DNA from: JBGPIK01 sp041484845
GTDB lineage: Bacteria > Desulfobacterota > Binatia > UBA9968
Direction of reading: 5' to 3'
DNA: 7,669 nt
NCBI GenBank assembly: GCA_041484845.1
Contig: JBGPIK010000330.1
Location: 1 to 7,669 of the forward strand
Below the pieces are notes generated by a model. It saw only the letters and a list, made by a program, of their open reading frames with translations. It was not told the DNA's origin and made no database searches. Shown piece after piece: positions 1 to 5,329 of the stretch. Made by a program: the position numbers and the translations under genes. Positions within the stretch are counted from its first letter, which is position 1; every line of letters starts with the position of its first letter.

Positions 1-116
1 AAATCCTCAGCCATCTGGGCCTGCCGACCCGCGCCCCGCCGAGGGCACCGGCGCAGCGATTCGATCTAACTGCGCAGAAAGTTGGTGCCAGGCTTTTGTT
101 GTTTGCTTTTGGTTGA
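1..116 (+). CDS. C-terminal end of a putative IS91-family transposase (partial)
   Basis: The frame starting at base 3 is open to a TGA at 114-116 and reads ILSHLGLPTRAPPRAPAQ, then RFDLTAQKVGARLLLFAFG. A short segment of the type ILxHLGLPT followed by a Pro/Ala/Arg-rich tail is, from memory of the family, typical of the extreme C-terminus of IS91-like Y2 (rolling-circle) transposases, just after their zinc-binding and catalytic parts. None of the catalytic region is inside the window, so the call rests on about 20 residues. The last ~18 residues do not look family-like and may be read-through into flanking DNA, which would fit a truncated copy. I cannot identify the element's end in the following AT-rich stretch. 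It could instead be an unrelated Pro-rich tail. Confidence 0.45.
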   Translation, partial: ILSHLGLPTRAPPRAPAQRFDLTAQKVGARLLLFAFG

Positions 117-650
117 ATCATTGACCAAAGACAAAAAACAAGAGAAAAAGGGGTCCGCTGTTAGCTCTTATGAAGCAGCTCTTCAATCCTCCGCGCCCTC
201 CGATCGACTTTCCTCTGCACCGCCCCCTTGCCTTCATCCTTAAACATGCGGAACTCACTGACGAGGTCTTCTCCATCGTAACAACAATGAATCCGGCGGC
301 TGCGGTACCCACTCGTTGTGATAACCAGTTAGTCACCGCACCGGTGACGGTGCCCGTGACAACCCCGCCGCCAGCTCCCATCGCGGCAGCTTTGATACTT
401 CCGCATATAGCATACCCCGTTATGAATCCACCAACTGCGCCGCTGATAGCTCCATAGACGATTCCGGGCGTAAGAAAGGCTTGCCGGAATCGTCCGGCTT
501 ATCCAAAAGGCCTCGGCACGTGTAACAGCCGGAGTCTTGAGTCCCGGTGGTGAACCCGTATTGCATTTCGCACGTGCAGGCTTGTAGACTGGGTTTGGAC
601 CTGCTTACATTCTTGTCTCATCTCACTTTGAACGGACCGCGCAGAAACAG
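117..650. other. Gene-poor stretch upstream of xthA
   Basis: Apart from the possible minus-strand remnant at 161-498 I see no supported gene, RNA or terminator here. The plus-strand frame at 170-457 is proline-rich and is the antisense of the glycine-rich frame. The run-up to the xthA start has no clear -35/-10 pair that I would defend. Confidence 0.5.
161..498 (-). pseudogene. Possible frameshifted remnant of a glycine-zipper protein
   Basis: On the minus strand the frame open from 498 down to 118 contains GIVYGAISGAVGGFITGYAI and then GAGGGVVTGTVTGAVTNWLS. This glycine-zipper, weakly hydrophobic pattern resembles linkers near the C-terminus of RHS/polymorphic toxins and glycine-zipper membrane proteins. 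About residue QRVGTAAAGF the protein-like character moves to another frame (open 328 to 161, TAA at 161-163), reading YDGEDLVSEFRMFKDEGKG and a basic-acidic tail ending RRIEELLHKS. A third frame upstream (566 to 420) holds a Cys-containing stretch ending AAQLVDS. No frame has a convincing start with a ribosome binding site. One explanation is a decayed gene with frameshifts next to the transposase remnant; the other is chance open frames. Low confidence either way. Confidence 0.22.
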
Positions 651-1457
651 ATGGCTGAACTCAAGATCGCTACCTGGAACGTCAATGGAATTCGCGCGCG
701 TGAGGCGCAGTTTCTCGAATGGCTCGAACGCGAGCGGCCCGATGTCGTGTGCCTGCAGGAACTCAAGTCCACCGTAGAAAAGGTGCCCGCGTCTTTATGT
801 GAATTGCAGGGATATCGCTGCTACTGGCACGGGGAACGGGCCTACTCGGGCGTCGGTCTCCACATCCGGCGCGACGCCTTTGTGGACGAGCCGCATTTTC
901 TTCATCCTGCTTTTGACTTCGAAACGCGCATTGTGACTGCCCGGCTCGCCGATCTGGTCGTCGCTTCGGTTTATGTTCCCAACGGCGGGAAAGATTTCCC
1001 CGCGAAGATGAAATTTTTGGGCGAGATGGAGCGTTATGTCGGCGAAATGCACGCCAGTGGCGCGCGCGTCATTATTTGCGGCGACATCAATATTACGCGC
1101 ACCGAACGCGATGTTCACCCGAAAGAGCGTAATCCGGCGCTGGTCGGGCAACGGCCGGAGGAGAGGGAAATCTTCGAGCGCATTCTGGCGCAGGGGTTGG
1201 TGGATGTTGGGCGCGCCCTCGATCCGGATAACGATAACCTTTTCACCTGGTGGGCGCCATGGCGCAAAATGCGCGAACGCAACATCGGTTGGCGGCTCGA
1301 TTATATTCTCGCGAGCGAGTCATTAGCGATGAAAGCAGCCCGCTGCGCCGTTTATCGCGAGGTAGGAACCAGCGATCACGCCCCGGTAGTTGCGGTGTTC
1401 GATTTGAACGGGCAGCAGGTCGTGCTGAAGCAGCCCGTTGAGGTTCAGAAGCCATGA
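651..1457 (+). CDS. xthA: Exodeoxyribonuclease III (AP endonuclease, Xth type)
   Basis: This 268-residue protein matches exonuclease III of the exonuclease/endonuclease/phosphatase fold in length and in every catalytic block. Visible are WNVNGIRA (Asn10, Asn12), LQELK (Glu37, metal ligand), SVYVPNGG (Tyr108), CGDINI (Asp145, Asn147), GWRLDYIL (Asp217) and SDHAPV (Asp242-His243). In the family these residues cleave 5' to abasic sites and remove blocking 3' groups (phosphate, phosphoglycolate) as well as acting as a 3'-5' exonuclease on duplex DNA, in base excision repair in the cytoplasm. The ATG at 651 gives the usual N-terminus a few residues before the first beta strand; the ribosome binding site is weak. 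The stop overlaps the next start by four bases (ATGA at 1454-1457), so the phosphoesterase gene is probably co-translated. The last ~15 residues (QQVVLKQPVEVQKP) extend slightly past the catalytic domain. Confidence 0.95.
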   Translation: MAELKIATWNVNGIRAREAQFLEWLERERPDVVCLQELKSTVEKVPASLCELQGYRCYWHGERAYSGVGLHIRRDAFVDEPHFLHPAFDFETRIVTARLADLVVASVYVPNGGKDFPAKMKFLGEMERYVGEMHASGARVIICGDINITRTERDVHPKERNPALVGQRPEEREIFERILAQGLVDVGRALDPDNDNLFTWWAPWRKMRERNIGWRLDYILASESLAMKAARCAVYREVGTSDHAPVVAVFDLNGQQVVLKQPVEVQKP

Positions 1458-2134
1458 AGAAGAAGTCGCAATCACCAAATGCGGCAGATCCCGATTTAAG
1501 TCGCTTCGGAAGACTCGGGGAATATAACCGCAAGCGTCGTTTCGATGTGACACCCGAACCCGCCGGCAAAGTCGAAAGTGGGAAAAAAGTGACCTTGGAG
1601 TTTGTGGTTCAAAAGCACCGAGCGAGCCGGCTCCATTACGATTTTCGTTTGGAACACGATGGTGTCATGCTCTCCTGGGCCGTGCCGAAAGGGCCGTCAC
1701 TCGATCCGTCAACAAAGAGACTCGCTATGGAGACGGAAGATCATCCCATCGAGTACAATCAATTCGAAGGCGTCATTCCGGAAGGGGAGTACGGGGCGGG
1801 AACCGTGATGATCTGGGACTATGGTACATGGGCGCCCGAGGTCGACGATGTCGATCACGCGCTTGCAAAGGGCGATCTCAAATTCACCCTCCACGGCAAA
1901 AAACTCAGCGGCTCGTGGGTGTTGGTGCGAACACGCCAGCGGCACTGGCTTTTAATCAAGCACCGCGACCAGGCCGCCTCTAGCGACGATATTACGGCTA
2001 CGCAGCCGCGCTCCGCGGTCTCGCGGCGCACGCTTGCGAGCATCGCTCGCTCGGCAGGGGCGAGCGCAAAACAACTCGCCCAGGCCGAAGAGGCCGATCG
2101 CTTTTCTGCGGCACCCGCAGCGGCGGCCGACTGA
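1454..2134 (+). CDS. Stand-alone LigD-type DNA 3'-phosphoesterase
   Basis: This 226-residue protein consists of the 3'-phosphoesterase (PE) domain found at the N-terminus of bacterial LigD, with no ligase or polymerase domain. Motifs include HRASRLHYDFRLEHDG (55-70), SWAVPKGPS (75-83), DHPIEYNQFEGVIPEGEYG (96-114), LKFTLHGKKLSGSWVLVR (142-159) and WLLIKHRD (165-172). His55, His61, Asp63 and His97 have the same relative spacing as the catalytic and metal-binding His42, His48, Asp50 and His84 of Pseudomonas LigD. In that family the domain trims 3'-terminal ribonucleosides and removes 3'-phosphates, making 3'-OH ends for repair ligation. The basic N-terminal ~45 residues and Ala-rich C-terminal ~45 residues are low-complexity extensions. 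The start overlaps the xthA stop (ATGA), which fixes it and indicates coupling. No Ku or ATP-dependent ligase gene is in the window. Family assignment is firm; its exact substrate here is inferred. Confidence 0.92.
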   Translation: MKKKSQSPNAADPDLSRFGRLGEYNRKRRFDVTPEPAGKVESGKKVTLEFVVQKHRASRLHYDFRLEHDGVMLSWAVPKGPSLDPSTKRLAMETEDHPIEYNQFEGVIPEGEYGAGTVMIWDYGTWAPEVDDVDHALAKGDLKFTLHGKKLSGSWVLVRTRQRHWLLIKHRDQAASSDDITATQPRSAVSRRTLASIARSAGASAKQLAQAEEADRFSAAPAAAAD

Positions 2135-2217
2135 AGAAACACGCGACCAGAAAAATAGATTACACCACTGAGACCCAGCGGCAGAGCCGCAACCAAACAG
2201 GAAAAGATATTGTTCAC

Positions 2218-2242
2218 CACGAACGCACGAAGGTCACGAAGT
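2218..2242 (+). repeat. CACGAA-type short tandem repeat
   Basis: Three imperfect copies of an 8-9 base unit run head to tail: CACGAACG (2218-2225), CACGAAGGT (2226-2234), CACGAAGTT (2235-2243). Patterns of the form CCACGAAGGCACGAAG recur in intergenic DNA of several bacterial phyla, from memory. Function is unknown. Confidence 0.55.
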
Positions 2243-2258
2243 TTACCCAAAAAAGTTC

Positions 2259-2312
2259 GTAGGGTGCGCCTTGGCGCACCGTTTCGCTTGATGGTGCGCA
2301 AGCGCACCCTAC
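2259..2312. repeat. Double-hairpin palindromic repeat (REP/BIME-like)
   Basis: Two perfect hairpins sit 12 bases apart: GGTGCGCC-TT-GGCGCACC (2263-2280) and GGTGCGC-AA-GCGCACC (2293-2308). The whole unit is also one larger palindrome, because GTAGGGTGCGC at 2259-2269 is the exact reverse complement of GCGCACCCTAC at 2302-2312. The DNA can thus fold either as two small stems or one long stem. The layout is like REP pairs (BIMEs), which are spread by REP-associated tyrosine transposases. No T-run follows, so it is not a standard terminator. Confidence 0.7.
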
Positions 2313-2383
2313 GCGATCTCGGACATCCCCATCTCTTTCCTCCCCCGCGCGGAGACTGTGTCACAATGTCGAAAACGACAGTT

Positions 2384-2439
2384 TGTCATCCCGAACGAAT
2401 GTGAGGGATCTTAGATTTCTCACTGCGTTCGAAATGACA
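2384..2439. repeat. TGTCATCCCGAACG hairpin repeat nested in the MITE-like element
   Basis: TGTCATCCCGAACG (2384-2397) pairs with CGTTCGAAATGACA (2426-2439) except for three central bases, and GTGAG (2401-2405) pairs with CTCAC (2419-2423), giving a long interrupted stem around GGATCTTAGATTT. Sequences of the type TGTCATCCxGAxCGAA..GAGGGATCT are, from memory, a widespread high-copy intergenic repeat in environmental bacteria. It sits almost centrally inside the outer inverted repeat, suggesting either an insertion or a composite element. Confidence 0.6.
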
Positions 2440-2441
2440 CG

Positions 2442-2464
2442 AGGTCGGTATATACGACCTTTTC
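2442..2464 (+). terminator. Weak terminator-like stem downstream of the phosphoesterase gene
   Basis: AGGTCG (2442-2447) and CGACCT (2455-2460) form a six-base stem around a GTATATA loop, followed by TTT. The stem is short and only moderately GC-rich, and it lies about 310 bases past the upstream stop. It may simply be part of the repeat element. Confidence 0.25.
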
Positions 2465-2550
2465 TGTATTGCGACACAGTCTCGCGACTCGGGGGAGGAT
2501 GAAGGAGGGGGAAATTCGAGTTTCGGAAGTGCGTTTTGGTAAGAGAGGGT

Positions 2551-3714
2551 CTATATGCTTGTTGTGATCTCGTCGAATGCCGTTGTCGCCTCGCGCATCT
2601 CTTCTGCGGTCGTCAGCAGGCCGACGCTCAGGCGCACTGTTCCATTAGGAAACGTACCGAGGTGTTTGTGCGCGTAGGGGGCACAATGAAGACCGGCACG
2701 GACGGCGATATCGAACTGCTCATCGAGAATCGCGGCCATTTCGGTCGGCGCGAATCCGGCGAGGTTGATCCCCACAAGGCCGACGCGACCTTCACCACGC
2801 TGCTCTGCAATGACCTGGTCGGCGCCGTACCATGAATAGCGGGCCGGATCCTTGAGCGCCGTGTAAAACGTCGTGACCATTTTCCGCTCGTGCGTCAAGA
2901 TCGATTCGACGCCGCGCTCCAATAGAATTTTCACTCCTTCGCGCAACCCTGCGATACCGAAGATGTTGGGGGTTCCTCCTTCGAGGCGGTGCGGAAACTC
3001 TTCGGGCTGGACCGGAGAAGAAGAATCGCCGCCGGTACCGCCTTCGCGCCAGGGCGCAATGACAACGCGGTCGCCAACGACCAGCCCGCCGGTTCCGGTT
3101 GGTCCTAACAAAGCCTTGTGCCCGGTGAAAGCGAGAAGATCGATGGCGTTGTTCTCTACATCGATCGGTACAATGCCGGCGCTTTGCGACGCGTCAACCA
3201 GCAGCAGGGCGCCGCGCTCGCGTGCGATCCTGCCGAAGGCTGCCACCGGCTGAATGGTCCCGGTAACGTTCGATGCATGAGTAACCGCAACGAGCCGCGT
3301 TTGCGGCGTGAAGGCCCGCGCGACATCATCGGGATCGATCAAGTGGTCGCCATTGGCCGGCAATCGAGTGAGCGTTATGACGCCGTCTTTCTCCATCTGG
3401 TTCAGCGGGCGTGAGATGGAATTGTGCTCTAGAACCGAGGTGATGACATGGTCGCCGTGGCGCACCACGCCTTTGATCGCCATGTTGAGAGCATCGGTGG
3501 CGTTGAGTGTGAAGACGATCCGTTCAGGGCGCGGGCAACCGAAGAGTTGCGCGAGCGAACGCCGGGTCGCCTCGATCATGGCTTCGGCTGCGACGGCGCG
3601 CCGGTGGCCGCTACGGCCGGGATTGGCGGCTGAGGAACGCACGAAAGCGTCCATGCCGCCAAGGACAGCCTCCGGTTTGGGAAAGGATGTTGCCGCGTTG
3701 TCGAGATAAATCAT
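2551..3714 (-). CDS. Cysteine desulfurase-like class V PLP enzyme
   Basis: The 387-residue protein is a fold-type I PLP enzyme of the cysteine desulfurase family. It begins MIYLDNAATSFPKPEAV and carries LEHNS (His97 over the cofactor), DASQSAG (Asp174, Gln177 contacting PLP), FTGHKALLGPTGTGG (Lys200, Schiff-base lysine) and AGLHCAPYAHKHLGT (Cys344, persulfide-forming cysteine). The enzyme is expected to take sulfur from L-cysteine, leaving alanine, and hold it as a persulfide on Cys344. Length and the LHCAP context fit the EF2568-like group rather than IscS/NifS. I chose the ATG at 3714 because the protein then starts at the conserved YLDNAATS strand with GGAAGAG upstream; an in-frame ATG at 3774 would add 20 basic residues overlapping the preceding gene. 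It starts 22 bases after the ThiF-like gene, so the two are one operon under the upstream riboswitch. Cysteine desulfurase versus selenocysteine lyase cannot be settled from sequence alone. Confidence 0.9.
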   Translation of the reverse strand: MIYLDNAATSFPKPEAVLGGMDAFVRSSAANPGRSGHRRAVAAEAMIEATRRSLAQLFGCPRPERIVFTLNATDALNMAIKGVVRHGDHVITSVLEHNSISRPLNQMEKDGVITLTRLPANGDHLIDPDDVARAFTPQTRLVAVTHASNVTGTIQPVAAFGRIARERGALLLVDASQSAGIVPIDVENNAIDLLAFTGHKALLGPTGTGGLVVGDRVVIAPWREGGTGGDSSSPVQPEEFPHRLEGGTPNIFGIAGLREGVKILLERGVESILTHERKMVTTFYTALKDPARYSWYGADQVIAEQRGEGRVGLVGINLAGFAPTEMAAILDEQFDIAVRAGLHCAPYAHKHLGTFPNGTVRLSVGLLTTAEEMREATTAFDEITTSI

Positions 3715-3736
3715 AAGAATTCTCTTCCGTGTTGAT

Positions 3737-4798
3737 TTACGCGCCCACGTACCGTGAATAAAGCGACTTGGCAACCGCTAGATCATAAGTCCCGCTGATA
3801 ATCGCGCGGCCGTTCGCAAAAATGGTGAGCTGATAATTGTCGATGTTGGCGCGCAGAAGAAAGCGGTTTTTCTCAAGAGATCCAAGCGGCGCCAGCCGGC
3901 GGGCGAGGGCGTCAAGGTTCACGCGGGTACCCGCGCGTTGGCAGATTTGTACCGAATTGCGGCCGCAAAGCGTGGTCGCCTCGGCGCCGCGCACGCCGTC
4001 GAGATATTCAAATTTGTGCTGAGCGCAGCAGGGGCATTTAGGATCCCGCGCCGGCAAGTCGAATCCGTCGCGCCGATTTTCCCAGAGATCGATCGCGGTG
4101 ATCCGCCGGTTAATTTTATCGCGTCGACCGGCGAGGATCTTGAGAGCTTCCGCGGCTTGCATGGAAGCGATCGTCCCGACGATTGGGCCTATTACACCTG
4201 CGGTATCACAAGTCGGAGAAAAACCGGCTGGCGGCGCGCTTTCGAAAACGCACTGCAGGCATGCCGTCTCGCCCGGCAGAATCGGGAAGGTCAAGCCGTA
4301 GGATCCCACGCACGCTCCATATATCCACGGAGTGCCGGTCTTGACCGCGTAATCATTGATCAAATATCGAACGTCGAAATTGTCACTGGCATCGACGATC
4401 AGGTCGAAGCCTTTGAGCAACCGCTCAATCGTCGAAGCGTTGACATCTTCGACGACGCCTTCGAGTTGCACCAGAGAATTAGCGGCGCGCAGCTTTTTTT
4501 CCGCGGCCACCGCTTTCGGGACGAGATTGCGCACATCGTCTTCGTCGAACAAGATTTGCCGCTGCAAATTACTTTCCTCGATGAAATCTCGGTCAATGAT
4601 GCGGAGAGCCCCAACCCCCGCGCGTACTAAGAGAGATGCCTGCACGGTGCCTAAAGCGCCGCAGCCGACCAGCGCGACGCGCGAGGCCATGATGCGCGCT
4701 TGGCCTTCTTTGCCGATTCCGTCGAACAAGATCTGCCGGGAGTACCTGGCTGGAATCTCTCTTTGCTCAATTGTTTCTGCCTTGTTGTTGTCAATCAC
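3737..4798 (-). CDS. ThiF/MoeB/HesA-family adenylyltransferase
   Basis: This 353-residue protein is an E1-like enzyme that adenylates the C-terminal glycine of a ubiquitin-like sulfur carrier (ThiS, MoaD or similar). Visible are the nucleotide loop GCGALG (45-50), acidic IIDRD (67-71), NLQRQ (77-81), Lys95, DASDN (136-140), the conserved cysteine in TCDTAGVIGP (Cys197), and zinc-binding pairs CLQC (180-183) and CPCC (255-258). After about residue 262 a ~90-residue C-terminal part (LCGRNSVQI, FLLRANIDNYQLTIF, GRAIISGTYD) replaces the rhodanese domain of MoeB/MOCS3 types; I recall this tail in ThiF proteins of Bacillus type. The start is GTG, chosen for the strong GGAGGAG ahead of it. A SAM-I riboswitch and terminator precede it and a cysteine desulfurase gene follows. 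The carrier it serves (thiamin, molybdopterin or methionine pathway) is not encoded here; SAM control favours a methionine-linked role. Family is certain, pathway is not. Confidence 0.9.
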   Translation of the reverse strand: MIDNNKAETIEQREIPARYSRQILFDGIGKEGQARIMASRVALVGCGALGTVQASLLVRAGVGALRIIDRDFIEESNLQRQILFDEDDVRNLVPKAVAAEKKLRAANSLVQLEGVVEDVNASTIERLLKGFDLIVDASDNFDVRYLINDYAVKTGTPWIYGACVGSYGLTFPILPGETACLQCVFESAPPAGFSPTCDTAGVIGPIVGTIASMQAAEALKILAGRRDKINRRITAIDLWENRRDGFDLPARDPKCPCCAQHKFEYLDGVRGAEATTLCGRNSVQICQRAGTRVNLDALARRLAPLGSLEKNRFLLRANIDNYQLTIFANGRAIISGTYDLAVAKSLYSRYVGA

Positions 4799-4802
4799 AA
4801 TG

Positions 4803-4809
4803 CTCCTCC
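4803..4809 (-). promoter_or_regulatory. Strong ribosome binding site for the ThiF-like gene
   Basis: The minus strand reads GGAGGAG then CATT then GTG, a near-ideal Shine-Dalgarno a few bases ahead of the GTG at 4798. It supports that non-ATG start and lies just downstream of the terminator T-run. Confidence 0.75.
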
Positions 4810-4829
4810 GTGTGGCGCTTACTCAGCGC

Positions 4830-4864
4830 AAAAAAAAACCTCTTCGAGACGCGTCGAAGAGGTT
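4830..4864 (-). terminator. Intrinsic terminator of the SAM riboswitch expression platform
   Basis: On the minus strand AACCTCTTCGA (4864-4854) pairs perfectly with TCGAAGAGGTT (4847-4837) around a six-base loop, followed by an unbroken T-run through 4830. It lies in the leader between the SAM aptamer and the ThiF-like gene, the usual position for S-box attenuation. The segment CGAAGA (4881-4876) just after the aptamer can pair with TCTTCG inside the terminator's 5' arm and could form part of an antiterminator; that alternative fold is inferred. Confidence 0.92.
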
Positions 4865-4887
4865 AGCTATAAACTTCTTCGCTTTCG

Positions 4888-4993
4888 TCTCATCTCTCGG
4901 GTTTGGCCCCGCAAGAGTTGGCACCGAGTATCCCTTTTGGGGACCGGTTGCCGTGGGTTCACAGGGCTTGTCCCTCCCCCACTCTTGATAAGA
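4888..4993 (-). promoter_or_regulatory. SAM-I (S-box) riboswitch aptamer
   Basis: On the minus strand the S-box core is easy to read: TCTTATCAAGAG at the 5' end, GTGGGGGAGGGACAAGCCC, TGTGAACCCAC, CGGCAACCGG, GGTGCCAACTC and a closing GATGAGA. P1 pairs TCTTATC (4993-4987) with GATGAGA (4894-4888), including one G-T wobble. P2 pairs GTGGG with CCCAC and holds GGA/TGA kink-turn bases and the inner GGG/CCC stem. P3 is a short stem around CCCCAAAAGGG. P4 can form from CGGG/CCCG. The P2 loop CAAG can pair with CTCG before GGTGCC at three of four positions, the expected pseudoknot. The aptamer binds S-adenosylmethionine and in this class normally turns genes off when SAM is abundant. It controls the ThiF-like and desulfurase genes through the terminator that follows. 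SAM-IV is less likely because the P4 position follows the S-box plan. Confidence 0.93.
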
Positions 4994-5010
4994 TAGAAGC
5001 GCTTATTTCA

Positions 5011-5032
5011 GAGGAAGTGCGTCGCACTCCTC
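5011..5032. repeat. Near-perfect palindrome just upstream of the riboswitch
   Basis: GAGGAAGTGCG (5011-5021) and CGCACTCCTC (5023-5032) are inverted repeats with one extra A in the left arm and a single T between them. It lies 18 bases before the aptamer, next to a TTGACG (minus strand 5038-5033) that resembles a -35 box, though no good -10 follows at the right distance. It could be an operator for the riboswitch transcript, or a dispersed repeat like those at 2259-2498. Confidence 0.5.
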
Positions 5033-5329
5033 CGTCAACAAATTTGAGCGCAAGCTAACATGCAAATGGCGGAGAGTCAATCGCATACCTGGCATACCCA
5101 TTTCGCCAGCCCTAACTTCTTCTTGGCCCCCTGCCTTGCGCCATTTCCGGCCGGCCTCTTAATCAAAGTAGATGGACCTGTAGCAAAAAACCGCCATGGT
5201 GGAAATTTCCTTCATACGAACCACGATCGTGACAGGAACGTTTTGTCAGCCTACGTCGTTCTAACGAACTCACAGAGATCGACCGCAGTAGATTTACTTG
5301 TGGCACATAACTTGATGAAAGAAAGAGCC
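5033..5329. other. Non-coding stretch between the riboswitch promoter region and the small CxxC gene
   Basis: The plus-strand frame continues open from 5060 into the small gene below, but this part (MQMAESQSHTWHTHFASP and on) has no family-like features and no ribosome binding site. Apart from probable promoters firing in both directions I see nothing in it that I can support. Confidence 0.45.

Larger units (their letters stand above)
2339..2498. mobile_element. MITE-like element with ~30-bp imperfect terminal inverted repeats
   Basis: The left arm contains CCTCCCCCG (2339-2347) then GAGACTGTGTCACAAT (2352-2367). The right arm contains ATTGCGACACAGTCTC (2468-2483) then CGGGGGAGG (2490-2498). 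The inner arms match as reverse complements in 15 of 16 positions and the outer arms in all 9; spacing between them differs by two bases. The enclosed ~100 bases have no coding frame of note and contain another hairpin repeat plus two small stems (GTCGAAAACGAC at 2368-2379, AGGTCG/CGACCT at 2442-2460). The size and structure fit a non-autonomous miniature element. No clear target-site duplication was found, so mobility is inferred. Confidence 0.55.
2135..2550. other. Repeat-rich intergenic region between convergent genes
   Basis: This 416-bp stretch separates the 3' end of the phosphoesterase gene from the 3' end of the desulfurase gene. It has no supported coding region. It is largely built of short repeats and inverted repeats, listed separately: a CACGAA tandem, a double hairpin at 2259-2312, a MITE-like inverted repeat at 2339-2498 and a hairpin repeat inside it. 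A small extra stem, GCGGC/GCCGC, lies at 2178-2190. Confidence 0.75.

Noticed and set aside
593..650. Promoter ahead of xthA from TTGGAC or TACATT hexamers
   Set aside because: No pair with acceptable sequence and spacing; matches are no better than expected by chance.
2218..2498. CRISPR array
   Set aside because: Repeats are of different types, inverted or adjoining, with no regular spacers and no cas genes.
651..2550. Full bacterial NHEJ system (Ku plus LigD) around the phosphoesterase
   Set aside because: No Ku-like or ligase/polymerase-domain sequence is visible on either strand.
3715..3774. 20-residue N-terminal extension of the desulfurase
   Set aside because: It overlaps the end of the preceding gene and lies before the conserved family start; the ATG at 3714 has its own ribosome binding site.
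3938..4630. Plus-strand open frame of 230 codons opposite the ThiF-like gene
   Set aside because: It is antisense to a gene with all family motifs and shows no recognisable protein pattern of its own.
4356..4988. Plus-strand open frame of 210 codons across the ThiF start, terminator and riboswitch
   Set aside because: It crosses structured RNA on the opposite strand and has a Ser/Arg/Leu-rich antisense composition.
4888..4993. SAM-IV or another aptamer class instead of SAM-I
   Set aside because: The order P1, kink-turn P2, GGCAACC, P3, GGTGCCAA, P4 follows the S-box plan; the covariance models would settle it.
5060..5329. 90-residue N-terminal extension of the small CxxC protein
   Set aside because: No domain character or ribosome binding site; protein-like sequence begins at the ATG at 5330.
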